Assembly (NCBI GenBank): GCA_022414725.1
Contig: CM039462.1
Span: 131,093,774-131,157,773 of the forward strand
DNA: 64,000 nucleotides
DNA from: Microglena sp. YARC
Taxonomy: Eukaryota; Chlorophyta; Chlorophyceae; Chlamydomonadales; Chlamydomonadaceae
Reading direction: 5' to 3'
In this document: positions 33,987 through 47,100 of the stretch, in pieces
Position numbering within the stretch: the stretch's first letter is position 1
Layout: every line of letters starts with the position of its first letter
Program-made: the position numbers and the translations under genes
The notes under the pieces: model-generated
Told to the model about the DNA's origin: nothing
The model's input: only the letters and a program-made list of their open reading frames with translations
Database searches by the model: none

Positions 33987-35059
33987 ATACATAAACAAAT
34001 AAATACATATCTCCATAGGTGCATAAGTTCGAAAACGCCCTAAGTCGATACAAGAATATGATACAGAGCCGTACACGACCCAAACTGCTCGGAATCGAAT
34101 TCTGTCAGGCTCATATTGTTCGTGAAGGTGTCAACTATGCGAGCAGCTACTTTTCGTCCGCGTTCGCATCTGGTCGCGAGCAGCCTTGTTCGGCAGGCCG
34201 GTGGCTGTACATCAGATGTGCGATAATTAGTGATACAAATCCACGTCGCGTCATATACGAGGCCGCGCGAGCTATTCCGAAGAAAGGTACCTCGGGAAGA
34301 AAGGCTTATCAAACCCCCATTACAAGGTCAGAGGCTGCGCTTCAGCCTTGGCCTAGGAATCTACTGAAATAGCTGTACATCTCAAGATTTCACCTCCCAG
34401 TGGCCTACCACACCATGGCCCAGGATTAGGGTGTGTTTTCAATGATCTACTCCAAAACAAAAACTGAGTTCAGAAGTGGATGTTTGAAGACAAATAAAAA
34501 AAAGGTTGTTTTTTGAATTTATTTTCAAAAATATTTGAAATGTTTGAATTTTGAATTTCAAAAAAAAAAAGTTGTTCTCTACGCTATCTCTCAAGATAGA
34601 GCAAACCTGAGGCCCAAAATGTTTCAATTGTGGCTGTGCAGCTCTGACCTAGACTTAGGACACCCACGAAATGTAAATAATCAGTGTTTTTGGGGTCTGT
34701 ACTCAACTGTACTGCCTGTGTACTGCCTTCCAAGACCTTCTGTAACAACTACTGGCAGGGAAAGACGTTACACAACACTTGTACCCAGTGTTCTTTTTAA
34801 ATGGCTTGTTTCGGTCGCGATAGACTCCGTATCACTTCATGCGTAAAACCCGTATCGACTTAGTGAACCCCATAGTAACAAATTAGCTTTTTTCACATGA
34901 CCTGGTTCCCACCATTTGAGAAAACCCAAATCCGAGTATTTATATGTTGAACTGATGTGGTTGGGCAACTTATTGGCAAAAAACTTTTTTGTTTTGACTG
35001 AAGGGCATAGGCTCAATCCATCTGTATCACTCAGGGTCTGACTTAGGCACCTATGGAGA

Positions 35060-35126
<67 letters not shown>

Positions 35127-38100
35127 ACGAACAAAGAAATTCCATAAAATATAAGTTACCACAAGCACCATTCTTTCATAGGGATCTTAGGGAGCCATTG
35201 AAGTGCCTCTTGAGCCAAGCGGTAAATAAATACAAATAATTGATAATAAATTCCACAAGCTCCATAACTCGATAGATGCTCATAGAGGGATTCAACTGCC
35301 TCTGGAGCCGTAAATAAATAATACACGAATAAACAAAAAAACAAAAAAGCAAACAGACAAATAAATAAATAAATACATACATAAATACAAAGATAAATAA
35401 GTTACACAAGCACACTATACCTTGACAAAATGTCTCTTGACCCAAGCCAAGCGGAGCCAAGCCAAGCCATCCATAAATAAATGAACAAATCAATCAATCA
35501 ATCAATCAATACAAAACGCAACATACTTTTTTTGGTAGCCCAGGAAGCGATAGAACTGCCTCTTGAGCCAAGGCATCAAACAGCTCGCGATTGTAGTGAG
35601 GTGTGGCGGCATAGAGGCGGACAATATTGGCCAAGTTCTGCATTCCCAGCTTCTTGTATGGGGTGCGTGAGATGAAGTGCCTGGCTATGGCCTCCATTAT
35701 ATAGAAGGTGTAGGGCACGTCTTTGCCATGGCGCTGACTGTGGGGAGAGGAGGTACAGGAGGGCAGGGGTGGGGTTGGGAAGGGTGGGGTGGGGTGGGGT
35801 GGGCATATCCAGCTTCTTGTATGGGCTGTATGAGATGAAGGGCCTTGGCTATGGCCTCCATTGTTGGGAAGGTGTAGGGCAAGTCTTTGCGATGGCGCTG
35901 ACTGTGGGGAGAGGAGGTACAGGAGGGCAGGGGTGGGGTTGGGAAGGGTGGGGTGGGGTGGGGTGGGGTGGGCATATCCAGCTTCTTGTATGGACTGCAT
36001 GAGATGTAGTGCCTTGGCTATGGCCTCCATTGTTGGGAAGGTGTAGGGCACATCTTTGCGATGGCGCTGACTGTGGGGAGAGGAGGTACAGGAGGGCAGG
36101 GGTGGGGTTGGGAAGGGTGGGGTGGGGTGGGGTGGGGTGGGGTGGGTACATCCAGCTTCTTGTTTGGGCTGCATGAGATGAAGGGCCTTGGCTATGGCCT
36201 CTATTGTTGGGAAGGTGTAGGGCAAGTCTTTGCGATGGCGCTGACTGTGGGGAGAGGAGGTACAGGAGGGCAGGGGTGGGGTTGGGAAGGGTGGGGTGGG
36301 GTGGGGTGGGTACATCCAGCTTCTTGTATGGGCTGCATGAGATGAAGGGCCTTGGCTATGGCCTCCATTGTTGGGAAGGTGTAGGGCAAGTCTTTGCGAT
36401 GGCGCTGACTGTGGGGAGAGGAGGTACAGGAGGGCAGGGGGTGGGGTTGGGAAGGGTGGGGTGGGGTGGGGTGGGGTACATCCAGCTTCTTGTATGGAGT
36501 GCATGAGATGTAGTGCCTTCTATGGCCTCCATTATTCGGAAGGTGTAGGGCACATCTTTGCAATAGCGCTTACTGTAGGGAGAGGAGGTACAGGAGGGCA
36601 GGGGTGAGGTTGGGAAGGGTGGGGTGGGGTGGGGTGAGGTGGGGTGGGGTGGGATGGGCATATCCAGCTTCTTGTATGGACTACATGAGATGTAGTGCCT
36701 TCTATGGCCTCCATTGTTGGGAAGGTGTAGGGCACATCTTTGCAATAGCGCTGACTGTGGGGAGATGGAGTACAGGAGGGCAGGGGTGGGGTCGGGAAGG
36801 GTGGGGTGGGGTGGGATGGGCATATCCAGCTTCTTGTATGGACTGCATGAGATTTAGTGCCTTCTATGGCCTCCATTATTTGGAAGGTGTACGGCACATC
36901 TTTGCAATAGCGCTGACTGTGGGGAGATGGGGTACAGGAGGGCAGGGGTGGGGTTGGGAAGGGTGGGGTGGGGTGGGGTGGGGTGGGGTGAGTCGGGTGG
37001 GGTGGGTACATCCAGCTTCATGTATGGACTGCATGAGATGAAGTGCCCTGGCTATGGCCTCCATTATATGGAAGGTGTAGAGCACATCTTTGCGATAGCG
37101 CTGACTGTGGGGAGAGTAGTTATGGGAGGGCAGGGGTGAGGACGGGAGGTTTGTGAAGAAAAGGGGGTAACGGGAGGGGAAAGGTGGGGAGGGGAGGGCT
37201 TTGAAGGGAAGGGTGTAGCAGGAGGGGAGTGGATGTGAGGGGAGGGTTCTGAGGAGGAGAGGGTTGTGAAGGGAAGGGGGTAGCAGGAGGGGAAGGTTGT
37301 GAAGTGAAAGGGGGTAGCAGGAAGGGAGATTTGGGGAGGGGAGGGTAATGAAGGTATGGGGGTTGCAGGAGGGGAGGGGTGAGGAGTGGAGGGGATGGAA
37401 GGAAGGGAGGGGTGAGGAGAGGAGAGGAGAGGTGAGATTTCTTGATTTGAAAGGTGGCTATTTGATTTGTTTGCTGGCTGTTGGAGTGGAGTGGAGTGGA
37501 GTGGAGTGGAGTGGAATGGAGTGGAGTGGAGTGGAGTGGAGAGGAGTGGAGTGGAATGGAGAGGAGTGGAGTGGAGTGGGGTGGGGTGGAGTGGAGTGGA
37601 GTGGAGTGGAGTGGAGTGGAGTGGAGTGGAGTGGAGTGGAGTGGAGTGAAATGGAACGGAGCAAGCTATAGTGGTGTGGAGTGTAGTGGAATGGAGTGGA
37701 GTGGAATGGAGCAGTTTGGAGCAAAGTGGAGTGGAGCAGACTAAAAAGGAGTGGACTGAAGTGGAGTGGAGTGGAATGGAATGGACTAAAATGGAGTGGA
37801 CTGAAGTGGAGTGGAGTGGAGAGGTGTGAAGTGGAATGGAATGGAATTGAGCGGTTTGGAGCGGTTTGGAGTGGAGTGGAGTGGAGTGGAATGGACTAAA
37901 ATGGAGTGGACTGAAGTGAAGTGGAGTGGAGAGGTGTGGAGTTGAGTGAAATGAAATTGAGCGGTTTGGAGCGGTTTGGAGTGGAGCGGTTTGGAGTGGA
38001 GTGGAATGGAGCAAGCTGAGAAGGTGCGGAGTGGAGAGGTGTGGAGTGGATTGGAGAGGAATAGAGTAGATTGGTATGGAGTGGAGTAGAGTGGACAGGA

Positions 38101-41100
38101 GCAGTTTGGAGCTGAGTGGAGTTGAGCGGGGAAAATGGAGTGGACTGAAGTGTAGTGGAGTGGAGGGGTGTGGGGTGTAGTGTAGTGGAGTGTACTGGAG
38201 AGTAGTGGAATTAAATGGAGTGGAGTGGAATGAAATGGAGTGGAGTGGAGTGAGAGTGTGAGTGGAGTGAGTGGAGTGAGTGGAGTGAGTGGAGTGGAGT
38301 GGAGGTGAGAGTGAGTGAGAGTGGAGTGAGAGTGAGTGAGTGGAGGTGAGCGAAGTGAGTGGAGTGGAGTGGAGTGGAGTGGAGTGAGTGGAGTGGAGTG
38401 AGAGTGAGTGGAGTGGAGTGGAGTGGAGTGGAGTGGAGTGGAGTGAGTGGAGTGAGTGGAGGTGAGTGAGTGGAGTGAGTGGAGTGAGTGAGTGGAGTGG
38501 AGTGGAGTGGAGTGGAGTGGAGTGAGTGAGTGAGTGGAGTGGAGTGAGTGAGTGGAGTGGAGTGAGTGGAGTGGAGTGAGTGAGTGGAGTGGAGTGGAGT
38601 GGAGTGGAGTGGAGTGGAGTGGAGTGGAGTGGAGTGGAGTGAGTGAGTGGAGTGGAGTGAGTGGAGTGGAGTGGAGTGGAGTGAGTGAGAGTGAGTGGAG
38701 TGGAGTGGAGTGGAGTGGAGTGGAGTGAGTGAGTGGAGTGAGTGAGTGGAGTGGAGTGGAGTGAGTGAGGTGAGTGAGTGGAGTGAGTGAGTGGAGTGGA
38801 GTGGAGTGAGAGTGAGTGGAGTGGAGTGAGTGAGTGGAGTGAGTGGAGTGGAGTGGAGTGAGTGAGTGAGTGAGTGGAGTGGAGTGAGTGGAGTGGAGTG
38901 AGTGAGTGGAGTGGAGTGAGAGTGAGTGGAGTGGAGTGAGTGGAGTGAGTGGAGTGAGTGGAGTGGAGTGAGTGGAGTGGAGTGAGAGTGGAGTGGAGTG
39001 GAGTGAGTGGAGTGGAGTGGAGTGGAGTGAGTGAGAGTGGAGTGGAGTGAGTGGAGTGAGTGGAAGTGGAGTGAGTGAGTGGAGTGGAGTGAGTGGAGTG
39101 GAGTGGAGTGAGTGGAGTGAAGTGGAGTGGAGTGAGTGGAGTGGAGTGAGTGAGTGGAGTGAGTGAGTGGAGTGGAGTGAGAGTGAGTGAGTGAGTGAGT
39201 GAGTGGAGTGAGTGAGTGAGTGGAGTGGAGTGAGTGGAGTGGAGTGGAGTGGAGTGGAGTGGAGTGAGTGGAGTGGAGTGGAGTGAGTGAGTGAGTGGAG
39301 TGAGTGAGAGTGAGTGAGTGGAGTGGAGTGGAGTGGAGTGAGTGAGAGTGAGTGAGAGTGGAGTGAGTGGTGAGTGAGAGTGGAGTGGAGTGGAGTGGAG
39401 TGAGTGGAGTGGAGTGAGAGTGGAGTGGAGTGAGTGAGTGGAGTGAGTGAGTGAGTGGAGTGGAGTGAGAGTGGAGTGAGTGAGTGAGAGTGGAGTGGAG
39501 TGAGTGGAGTGAGTGAGTGAGTGGAGTGAGTGGAGTGAGTGAGTGGAGTGAGTGGAGTGAGTGAGTGGAGTGAGTGAGTGGTGAGTGAGTGAGTGGAGTG
39601 AGTGGAGTGGAGTGAGTGAGTGGAGTGGAGTGAGTGAGTGGAGTGAGTGAGTGGAGTGAGAGTGAGTGAGTGGAGTGAGTGAGTGGAGTGGAGTGAGTGA
39701 GTGAGTGGAGTGAGTGAGTGAGTGGAGTGGAGTGGAGTGAGTGGAGTGGAGTGAGTGAGTGGAGTGAGTGGAGTGAGTGGAGTGGAGTGAGTGGAGTGGA
39801 GTGAGTGAGTGGAGTGGAGTGAGTGGAGTGAGTGGAGTGAGTGAGTGAGTGGAGTGGAGTGGAGTGAGTGGAGTGGAGTGAGTGGAGTGAGAGTGAGTGA
39901 GTGGAGTGGAGTGGAGTGAGTGGAGTGGAGTGAGTGAGTGAGTGAGTGGAGTGGAGTGGAGTGAGTGGAGTGAGTGAGTGAGTGGAGTGAGTGAGTGAGT
40001 GGAGTGAGTGAGTGGAGTGTGAGTGGAGTGGAGTGGAGTGAGTGGAGTGGAGTGGAGTGAGTGAGTGAGTGAGTGAGTGAGTGGAGTGAGTGAGTGAGTG
40101 AGTGAGTGGAGTGGAGTGAGTGGAGTGAGAGTGAGTGAGTGGAGTGAGTGGAGTGAGTGGAGTGAGTGAGTGAGTGAGTGGAGTGAGTGGAGTGAGAGTG
40201 AGTGGAGTGAGTGGAGTGAGTGAGTGAGTGAGTGAGTGAGTGAGAGTGGAGTGAGAGTGAGTGGAGTGGAGTGGAGTGGAGTGAGTGAGTGGAGTGGAGT
40301 GAGTGAGTGGAGTGAGTGAGTGAGTGGAGTGAGTGAGTGAGTGGAGTGGAGTGAGTGGAGTGAGTGAGTGGAGTGAGTGAGTGAGTGAGTGAGTGGAGTG
40401 AGTGAGTGGAGTGAGTGGAGTGAGTGAGTGGAGTGAGTGAGTGGAGTGGAGTGAGTGAGTGAGTGAGTGGAGTGAGTGAGTGGAGTGGAGTGAGTGAGTG
40501 GAGTGGAGTGGAGTGAGTGAGTGAGTGAGTGGAGTGAGTGGAGTGAGTGAGTGGAGTGGAGTGAGAGTGAGTGAGAGTGAGTGAGTGGAGTGGAGTGAGT
40601 GGAGTGGAGTGAGTGGAGTGAGTGAGTGGAGTGAGTGAGTGAGTGAGTGAGTGAGTGGAGTGGAGTGGAGTGAGTGAGTGAGTGAGTGAGTGGAGTGGAG
40701 TGAGTGAGTGAGTGAGTGAGTGGAGTGAGTGGAGTGGAGTGAGTGAGTGAGTGAGTGGAGTGGAGTGAGTGAGTGAGTGAGTGAGTGAGTGAGTGAGTGG
40801 AGTGAGTGGAGTGAGTGAGTGAGTGGAGTGAGTGAGTGGAGTGAGTGAGTGAGAGTGAAGTGAGTGAGTGAGTGAGTGAGTGAGTGAGTGGAGTGAGTGA
40901 GTGAGTGAGTGAGTGGAGTGAGTGGAGTGAGTGGAGTGAGTGAGTGAGAGTGAGTGGAGTGAGTGAGTGAGTGAGTGAGTGAGTGAGTGAGTGAGTGAGT
41001 GAGTGAGTGAGAGTGAGTGAGTGGAGTGGAGTGAGTGAGTGAGTGAGTGGAGTGAGTGAGTGGAGTGAGTGAGTGAGTGGAGTGAGTGAGTGAGTGAGTG

Positions 41101-44100
41101 AGTGAGTGAGTGAGTGAGTGGAGTGAGTGAGTGAGTGGAGTGGAGTGAGTGAGTGAGTGAGTGGAGTGAGAGTGAGTGAGTGGAGTGAGTGAGTGAGTGG
41201 AGTGAGTGGAGTGGAGTGAGTGAGTGGAGTGAGTGAGTGAGTGAGTGAGTGAGTGAGTGAGTGAGTGGAGTGAGTGAGTGAGTGGAGTGGAGTGAGTGAG
41301 TGAGTGGAGTGAGTGGAGTGAGTGAGTGAGTGAGTGAGTGAGTGAGTGAGAGTGAGTGAGTGAGTGAGTGAGTGAGTGAGTGAGTGAGTGAGTGAGTGAG
41401 TGAGTGAGTGAGTGGAGTGGAGTGAGTGAGTGAGTGAGTGAGTGGAGTGAGTGAGTGAGTGAGTGAGTGAGTGAGTGGAGTGAGTGAGTGGAGTGAGTGG
41501 AGTGAGTGAGTGAGTGAGAGTGGAGTGAGTGAGTGGAGTGAGTGAGTGAGTGAGTGAGTGAGTGAGTGAGTGAGTGAGTGGAGTGAGTGAGTGAGTGGAG
41601 TGAGTGAGTGAGTGAGTGAGTGAGAGTGAGAGTGAGAGTGAGTGAGTGGAGTGAGTGAGTGAGAGTGAGTGAGTGAGTGAGTGAGAGTGAGTGAGTGAGT
41701 GAGTGGAGTGAGTGAGTGAGTGAGTGAGAGTGAGTGAGTGAGTGAGTGAGTGAGTGAGTGAGTGAGTGAGAGTGAGTGAGTGAGTGAGTGGAGTGAGTGA
41801 GTGAGTGAGTGAGTGAGTGAGTGAGAGTGAGTGAGTGAGTGAGAGTGAGTGAGTGGAGTGAGTGGAGTGAGTGAGTGAGTGAGTGAGTGGAGTGAGTGAG
41901 TGAGTGAGTGGAGTGAGTGAGTGAGTGGAGTGGAGTGAGTGAGTGAGTGAGTGAGTGAGTGAGTGAGTGAGAGTGGAGTGAGTGAGTGAGTGAGTGAGTG
42001 AGTGAGTGAGAGTGAGTGAGTGGAGTGAGTGAGTGAGTGAGTGAGTGAGAGTGAGTGAGTGAGTGAGTGAGTGGAGTGGAGTGAGTGAGTGAGTGAGTGA
42101 GTGAGTGAGTGAGTGAGTGAGTGAGTGAGTGAGTGGAGTGAGTGAGTGAGAGTGAGTGAGTGAGTGAGTGGAGTGAGTGGAGTGGAGTGAGTGAGAGTGA
42201 GTGAGTGGAGTGAGTGAGTGAGTGAGTGGAGTGGAGTGAGTGAGTGAGTGGAGTGAGTGAGTGGAGTGAGTGAGTGAGTGAGTGAGTGGAGTGAGTGAGT
42301 GAGTGAGAGTGAGTGAGTGAGTGAGTGAGTGGAGTGGAGTGGAGTGAGTGAGTGAGAGTGGTGAGTGAGTGGAGTGAGTGAGTGGAGTGAGTGAGTGGAG
42401 TGAGTGAGTGGAGTGAGTGAGTGAGAGTGAGTGAGTGAGTGGAGTGGAGTGAGTGAGTGAGTGAGTGGAGTGGAGTGAGTGAGTGAGTGGAGTGAGTGAG
42501 TGAGTGAGTGAGTGGAGTGGAGTGAGTGAGTGAGTGAGTGAGTGAGTGAGTGAGTGAGTGAGTGGAGTGGAGTGAGTGAGTGAGTGGAGTGGAGTGAGTG
42601 AGAGTGGAGTGGAGTGAGTGAGTGAGTGAGAGTGAGTGAGTGGAGTGAGTGAGTGAGAGTGGAGTGAGTGAGAGTGAGTGAGTGGAGTGAGTGAGTGAGT
42701 GGAGTGAGTGAGTGAGTGGAGTGAGTGAGTGAGTGAGTGAGTGGAGTGAGTGAGTGAGTGAGAGTGGAGTGAGTGAGTGAGTGAGTGAGTGAGTGAGTGG
42801 AGTGGAGTGAGTGAGTGAGTGGAGTGAGTGTGAGTGAGTGAGAGTGAGAGTGAGTGAGTGAGTGGAGTGAGGTGAGTGAGTGGAGTGAGTGAGTGAGTGA
42901 GAGTGAGTGAGTGAGCGAAGTGGAGTGAGTGAGTGAGTGGAGTGAGTGAGTGAGTGGAGTGAGTGAGTGAGTGGAGTGGAGTGAGTGAGTGAGTGAGTGA
43001 GTGAGTGGAGTGAGTGAGTGAGTGGAGTGAGTGGAGTGAGTGAGTGAGTGAGTGGAGTGAGTGAGTGGAGTGAGTGAGTGGAGTGAGTGGAGTGAGTGAG
43101 TGAAGTGAGTGAGTGAGTGGAGTGAGTGAGTGAGTGAGTGGAGTGAGTGAGTGAGTGAGTGAGTGAGTGGAGTGGAGTGAGTGAGTGAGTGGAGTGGAGT
43201 GAGTGAGTGGAGTGGAGTGAGTGGAGTGAGTGAGTGAGTGAGTGAGTGAGTGGAGTGAGTGAGTGAGTGAGTGGAGTGAGTGGAGTGGAGTGGAGTGAGT
43301 GAGTGAGAGTGAGTGAGTGAGTGAGTGAGTGAGTGGAGTGAGAGTGGAGTGAGTGAGTGAGAGTGGAGTGAGTGGAGTGAGTGAGTGAGAGTGGAGTGGA
43401 GTGAGTGAGAGTGGAGTGAGTGAGTGGAGTGGAGTGAGTGAGTGAGTGAGTGGAGTGAGTGAGAGTGAGTGAGTGAGTGGAGTGAGTGGAGTGAGTGAGT
43501 GAGTGGAGTGGAGTGGAGTGAGTGAGTGAGTGGAGTGAGTGAGAGTGGAGTGATGAGTGAGTGGAGTGGAGTGAGTGAGTGGAGTGAGTGAGTGGAGTGA
43601 GTGAGTGGAGTGAGTGAGTGAGTGAGTGAGTGAGTGAGTGAGAGTGAGTGGAGTGGAGTGAGTGAGTGAGAGTGAGTGAGTGAGTGAGTGGAGTGGAGTG
43701 AGTGAGTGGAGTGGAGTGAGTGGAGTGAGTGAAGTGAGTGGAGTGAGTGAGTGAGTGGAGTGGAGTGAGTGAGTGAGTGAGTGAGTGGAGTGAGTGAGTG
43801 AGTGGAGTGAGTGGAGTGAGTGAGTGAGTGGAGTGGAGTGAGAAGTGAGTGAGTGAGTGAGTGAGTGAGTGAGTGGAGTGGAGTGGAGTGAGTGAGAGTG
43901 AGTGGAGTGAGTGAGAGTGGAGTGAGTGAGTGGAGTGAGTGGAGTGAGTGAGTGGAGTGAGTGAGTGGAGTGAGTGAGTGAAGTGGAGTGGAGTGAGTGA
44001 GTGGAGTGAGTGAGTGAGTGAGTGGAGTGAGTGAAGTGAGTGGAGTGAGTGAGTGGAGTGAGTGGAGTGAGTGAGTGGAGTGAGTGGAGTGAGTGGAGTG

Positions 44101-47100
44101 AGTGAGTGAGTGGAGTGGAGTGAGTGAGTGAGTGGAGTGAGTGAGTGGAGTGGAGTGAGTGAGTGAGTGAGTGAGTGGAGTGAGTGAGTGAGTGAGTGAG
44201 TGAGTGGAGTGGAGTGGAGTGAGTGAGAGTGGAGTGGAGTGAGTGGAGTGAGTGGAGTGGAGTGGAGTGAGTGAGTGGAGTGAGTGGAGTGAGTGAGTGG
44301 AGTGAGTGAGTGAGTGAGTGGAGTGGAGTGAGTGGAGTGGAGTGAGTGGAGTGAGAGTGAGTGAGTGAGTGGAGTGGAGTGAGTGAGTGAGTGAGTGGAG
44401 TGAGAGTGGAGTGGAGTGAGTGGAGTGAGTGGAGTGGAGTGGAGTGAGTGGAGTGGAGTGGAGTGGAGTGAGTGAGTGGAGTGAGTGGAGTGAGTGAGTG
44501 AGTGGAGTGAGTGGAGTGAGTGAGTGGAGTGGAGTGGAGTGAGTGAGTGAGTGGAGTGAGTGGAGTGGAGTGAGTGAGTGAGTGAGTGAGTGAGAGTGAG
44601 TGAGTGAGTGAGTGGAGTGAGTGAGTGAGTGAGTGAGTGAGTGGAGTGGAGTGGAGTGAGTGAGTGGAGTGAGTGAGTGGAGTGAGTGAGTGAGTGAGTG
44701 GAGTGAGTGAGTGGAGTGAGTGAGTGGAGTGAGTGGAGTGAGTGAGAGTGAGTGGAGTGGAGTGAGTGAGTGAGTGGAGTGGAGTGTGAGTGTGAGAGTG
44801 GAGTGAGTGAGTGAGTGAGTGGAGTGAGTGAGTGGAGTGAGTGAGTGAGTGGAGTGAGTGAGTGAGTGAGTGAGTGAAGTGGAGTGAGTGAGTGAGTGAG
44901 TGAGTGAGTGAGTGGAGTGAGTGAGTGAGTGAGTGGAGTGAGAGTGGAGTGAGTGAGAGTGAGTGGAGTGAGTGGAGTGAGTGAGTGAGTGAGAGTGAGT
45001 GAGTGGAGTGGAGTGAGAGTGGAGTGAGTGGAGTGAGTGAGAGTGAGTGAGTGGAGTGAGTGAGTGAGTGAGTGGAGTGAGTGAGTGAGTGGAGTGAGTG
45101 AGTGAGTGAGTGGAGTGAGAGTGAGTGGAGTGAGAGTGAGTGAGTGAGTGAGTGGAGTGAGTGAGTGAGTGGAGTGAGTGAGTGAGTGAGTGGAGTGAGT
45201 GAGTGAGAGTGGAGTGAGTGAGTGAGAGTGAGTGAGTGAGTGGAGTGAGTGGAGTGAGTGAGTGGAGTGAGTGAGAGTGGAGTGAGTGAGTGAGTGAGTG
45301 GAGTGAGTGAGTGAGTGGAGTGAGTGAGTGAGTGGAGTGAGTGAGTGAGTGAGTGAGAGTGAGAGTGAGTGGAGTGGAGTGAGTGAGTGGAGTGAGAGTG
45401 AGTGAGAGTGGAGTGAGTGGAGTGAGTGAGTGAGTGGAGTGAGAGTGAGTGGAGTGGAGTGAGTGAGTGAGTGGAGTGGAGTGAGTGGAGTGAGTGGAGT
45501 GGAGTGGAGTGAGTGGAGTGAGTGAGAGTGAGTGAGTGAGTGAGTGGAGTGAGTGAGTGAGTGAGTGGAGTGGAGTGAGTGAGTGAGTGGAGTGAGTGAG
45601 TGAGTGAGTGAGTGGAGTGGAGTGAGTGAGTGGAGTGAGTGAGTGAGTGAGTGAGTGAGTGGAGTGGAGTGAGAGTGGAGTGAGTGGAGTGGAGTGAGTG
45701 AGTGGAGTGAGTGAGTGAAGTGAGAGTGGAGTGAGTGAGTGAGTGGAGTGAGTGATGGAGTGAGTGAGTGAGTGAGTGAGTGAGTGAGTGGAGTGAGTGA
45801 GTGAGTGAGTGAGAGTGAGTGAGTGAGTGAGTGTGAGTGGAGTGAGGAGTGAGAGTGAGTGAGTGAGTGAGTGGAGTGGAGTGGAGTGAGTGGAGTGAGT
45901 GGAGTGAGTGAGTGAGTGGAGTGGAGTGAGTGAGAGTGAGAGTGAGTGAGTGAGAGTGGAGTGGAGTGAGCGAAGTGGAGTGGAGTGAGTGAGTGAGTGA
46001 GTGAGAGTGAGTGAGTGAGTGAGTGAGTGAGTGAGTGGAGTGTGAGTGAGTGAGAGTGAGTGAGTGGAGTGAGAGTGAGTGAGTGGAGTGAGTGAGTGAG
46101 TGAGTGGAGTGGTGAGTGGAGTGGAGTGTGAGTGAGAGTGGAGTGAGTGAGTGAGTGAGTGGAGTGAGTGAGTGAGTGAGTGGAGTGAGTGGAGTGAGTG
46201 GAGTGGAGTGAGTGAGTGAGTGAGTGGAGTGAGTGAGTGAGTGGAGTGAGTGATGAGTGAGTGAGTGAGTGGAGTGGAGTGAGTGAGTGAGTGAGTGAGT
46301 GAGTGAGTGGAGTGGAGTGGAGTGAGTGGAGTGAGTGAGTGAGTGGAGTGAGTGGAGTGAGAGTGAGAGTGAGTGAGAGTGAGTGAGTGAGTGGAGTGAG
46401 TGAGTGAGAGTGAGTGAGTGGAGTGAGTGAGTGAGTGGAGTGAGAGTGGAGTGAGTGAGTGGAGTGAGTGGAGTGAGTGAGTGAGTGGAGTGAGTGAGTG
46501 AGTGAGTGGAGTGAGTGAGTGAGTGAGCGAAGTGAGTGAGTGAGTGAGTGAGTGAGTGAGTGGAGTGGAGTGAGTGAGTGAGTGAGTGGAGTGGAGTGAG
46601 TGAGTGGAGTGAGTGAGTGGAGTGAGTGGAGTGGAGTGAGTGAGTGGAGTGAGTGAGTGAGTGAGTGAGTGAGTGAGTGGAGTGAGTGAGTGAGTGAGTG
46701 GAGTGTGAGCGAAGTGAGTGAGTGAGAGTGGAGTGAGTGAGTGAGTGAGTGGAGTGAGTGAGTGAGTGGAGTGAGAGTGAGTGGAGTGAGTGGAGTGAGT
46801 GAGTGAGTGAGTGAGTGAGTGGAGTGGAGTGAGTGAGTGGAGTGAGTGAGTGGAGTGAGTGAGTGAGTGAGTGAGTGAGTGAGTGAGTGAGTGAGTGAGA
46901 GTGGAGTGAGTGAGTGGAGTGAGTGAGTGAGTGAGTGGAGTGAGTGAGTGGAGTGAGTGAGTGGAGTGAGTGAGTGAGTGAGTGGAGTGAGTGGAGTGAG
47001 TGAGTGAGTGAGTGAGTGGAGTGGAGTGAGTGGAGTGGAGTGAGCGAGTGAGTGAGTGGAGTGAGTGAGTGAGTGGAGTGGAGTGGAGTGAGTGAGTGGA

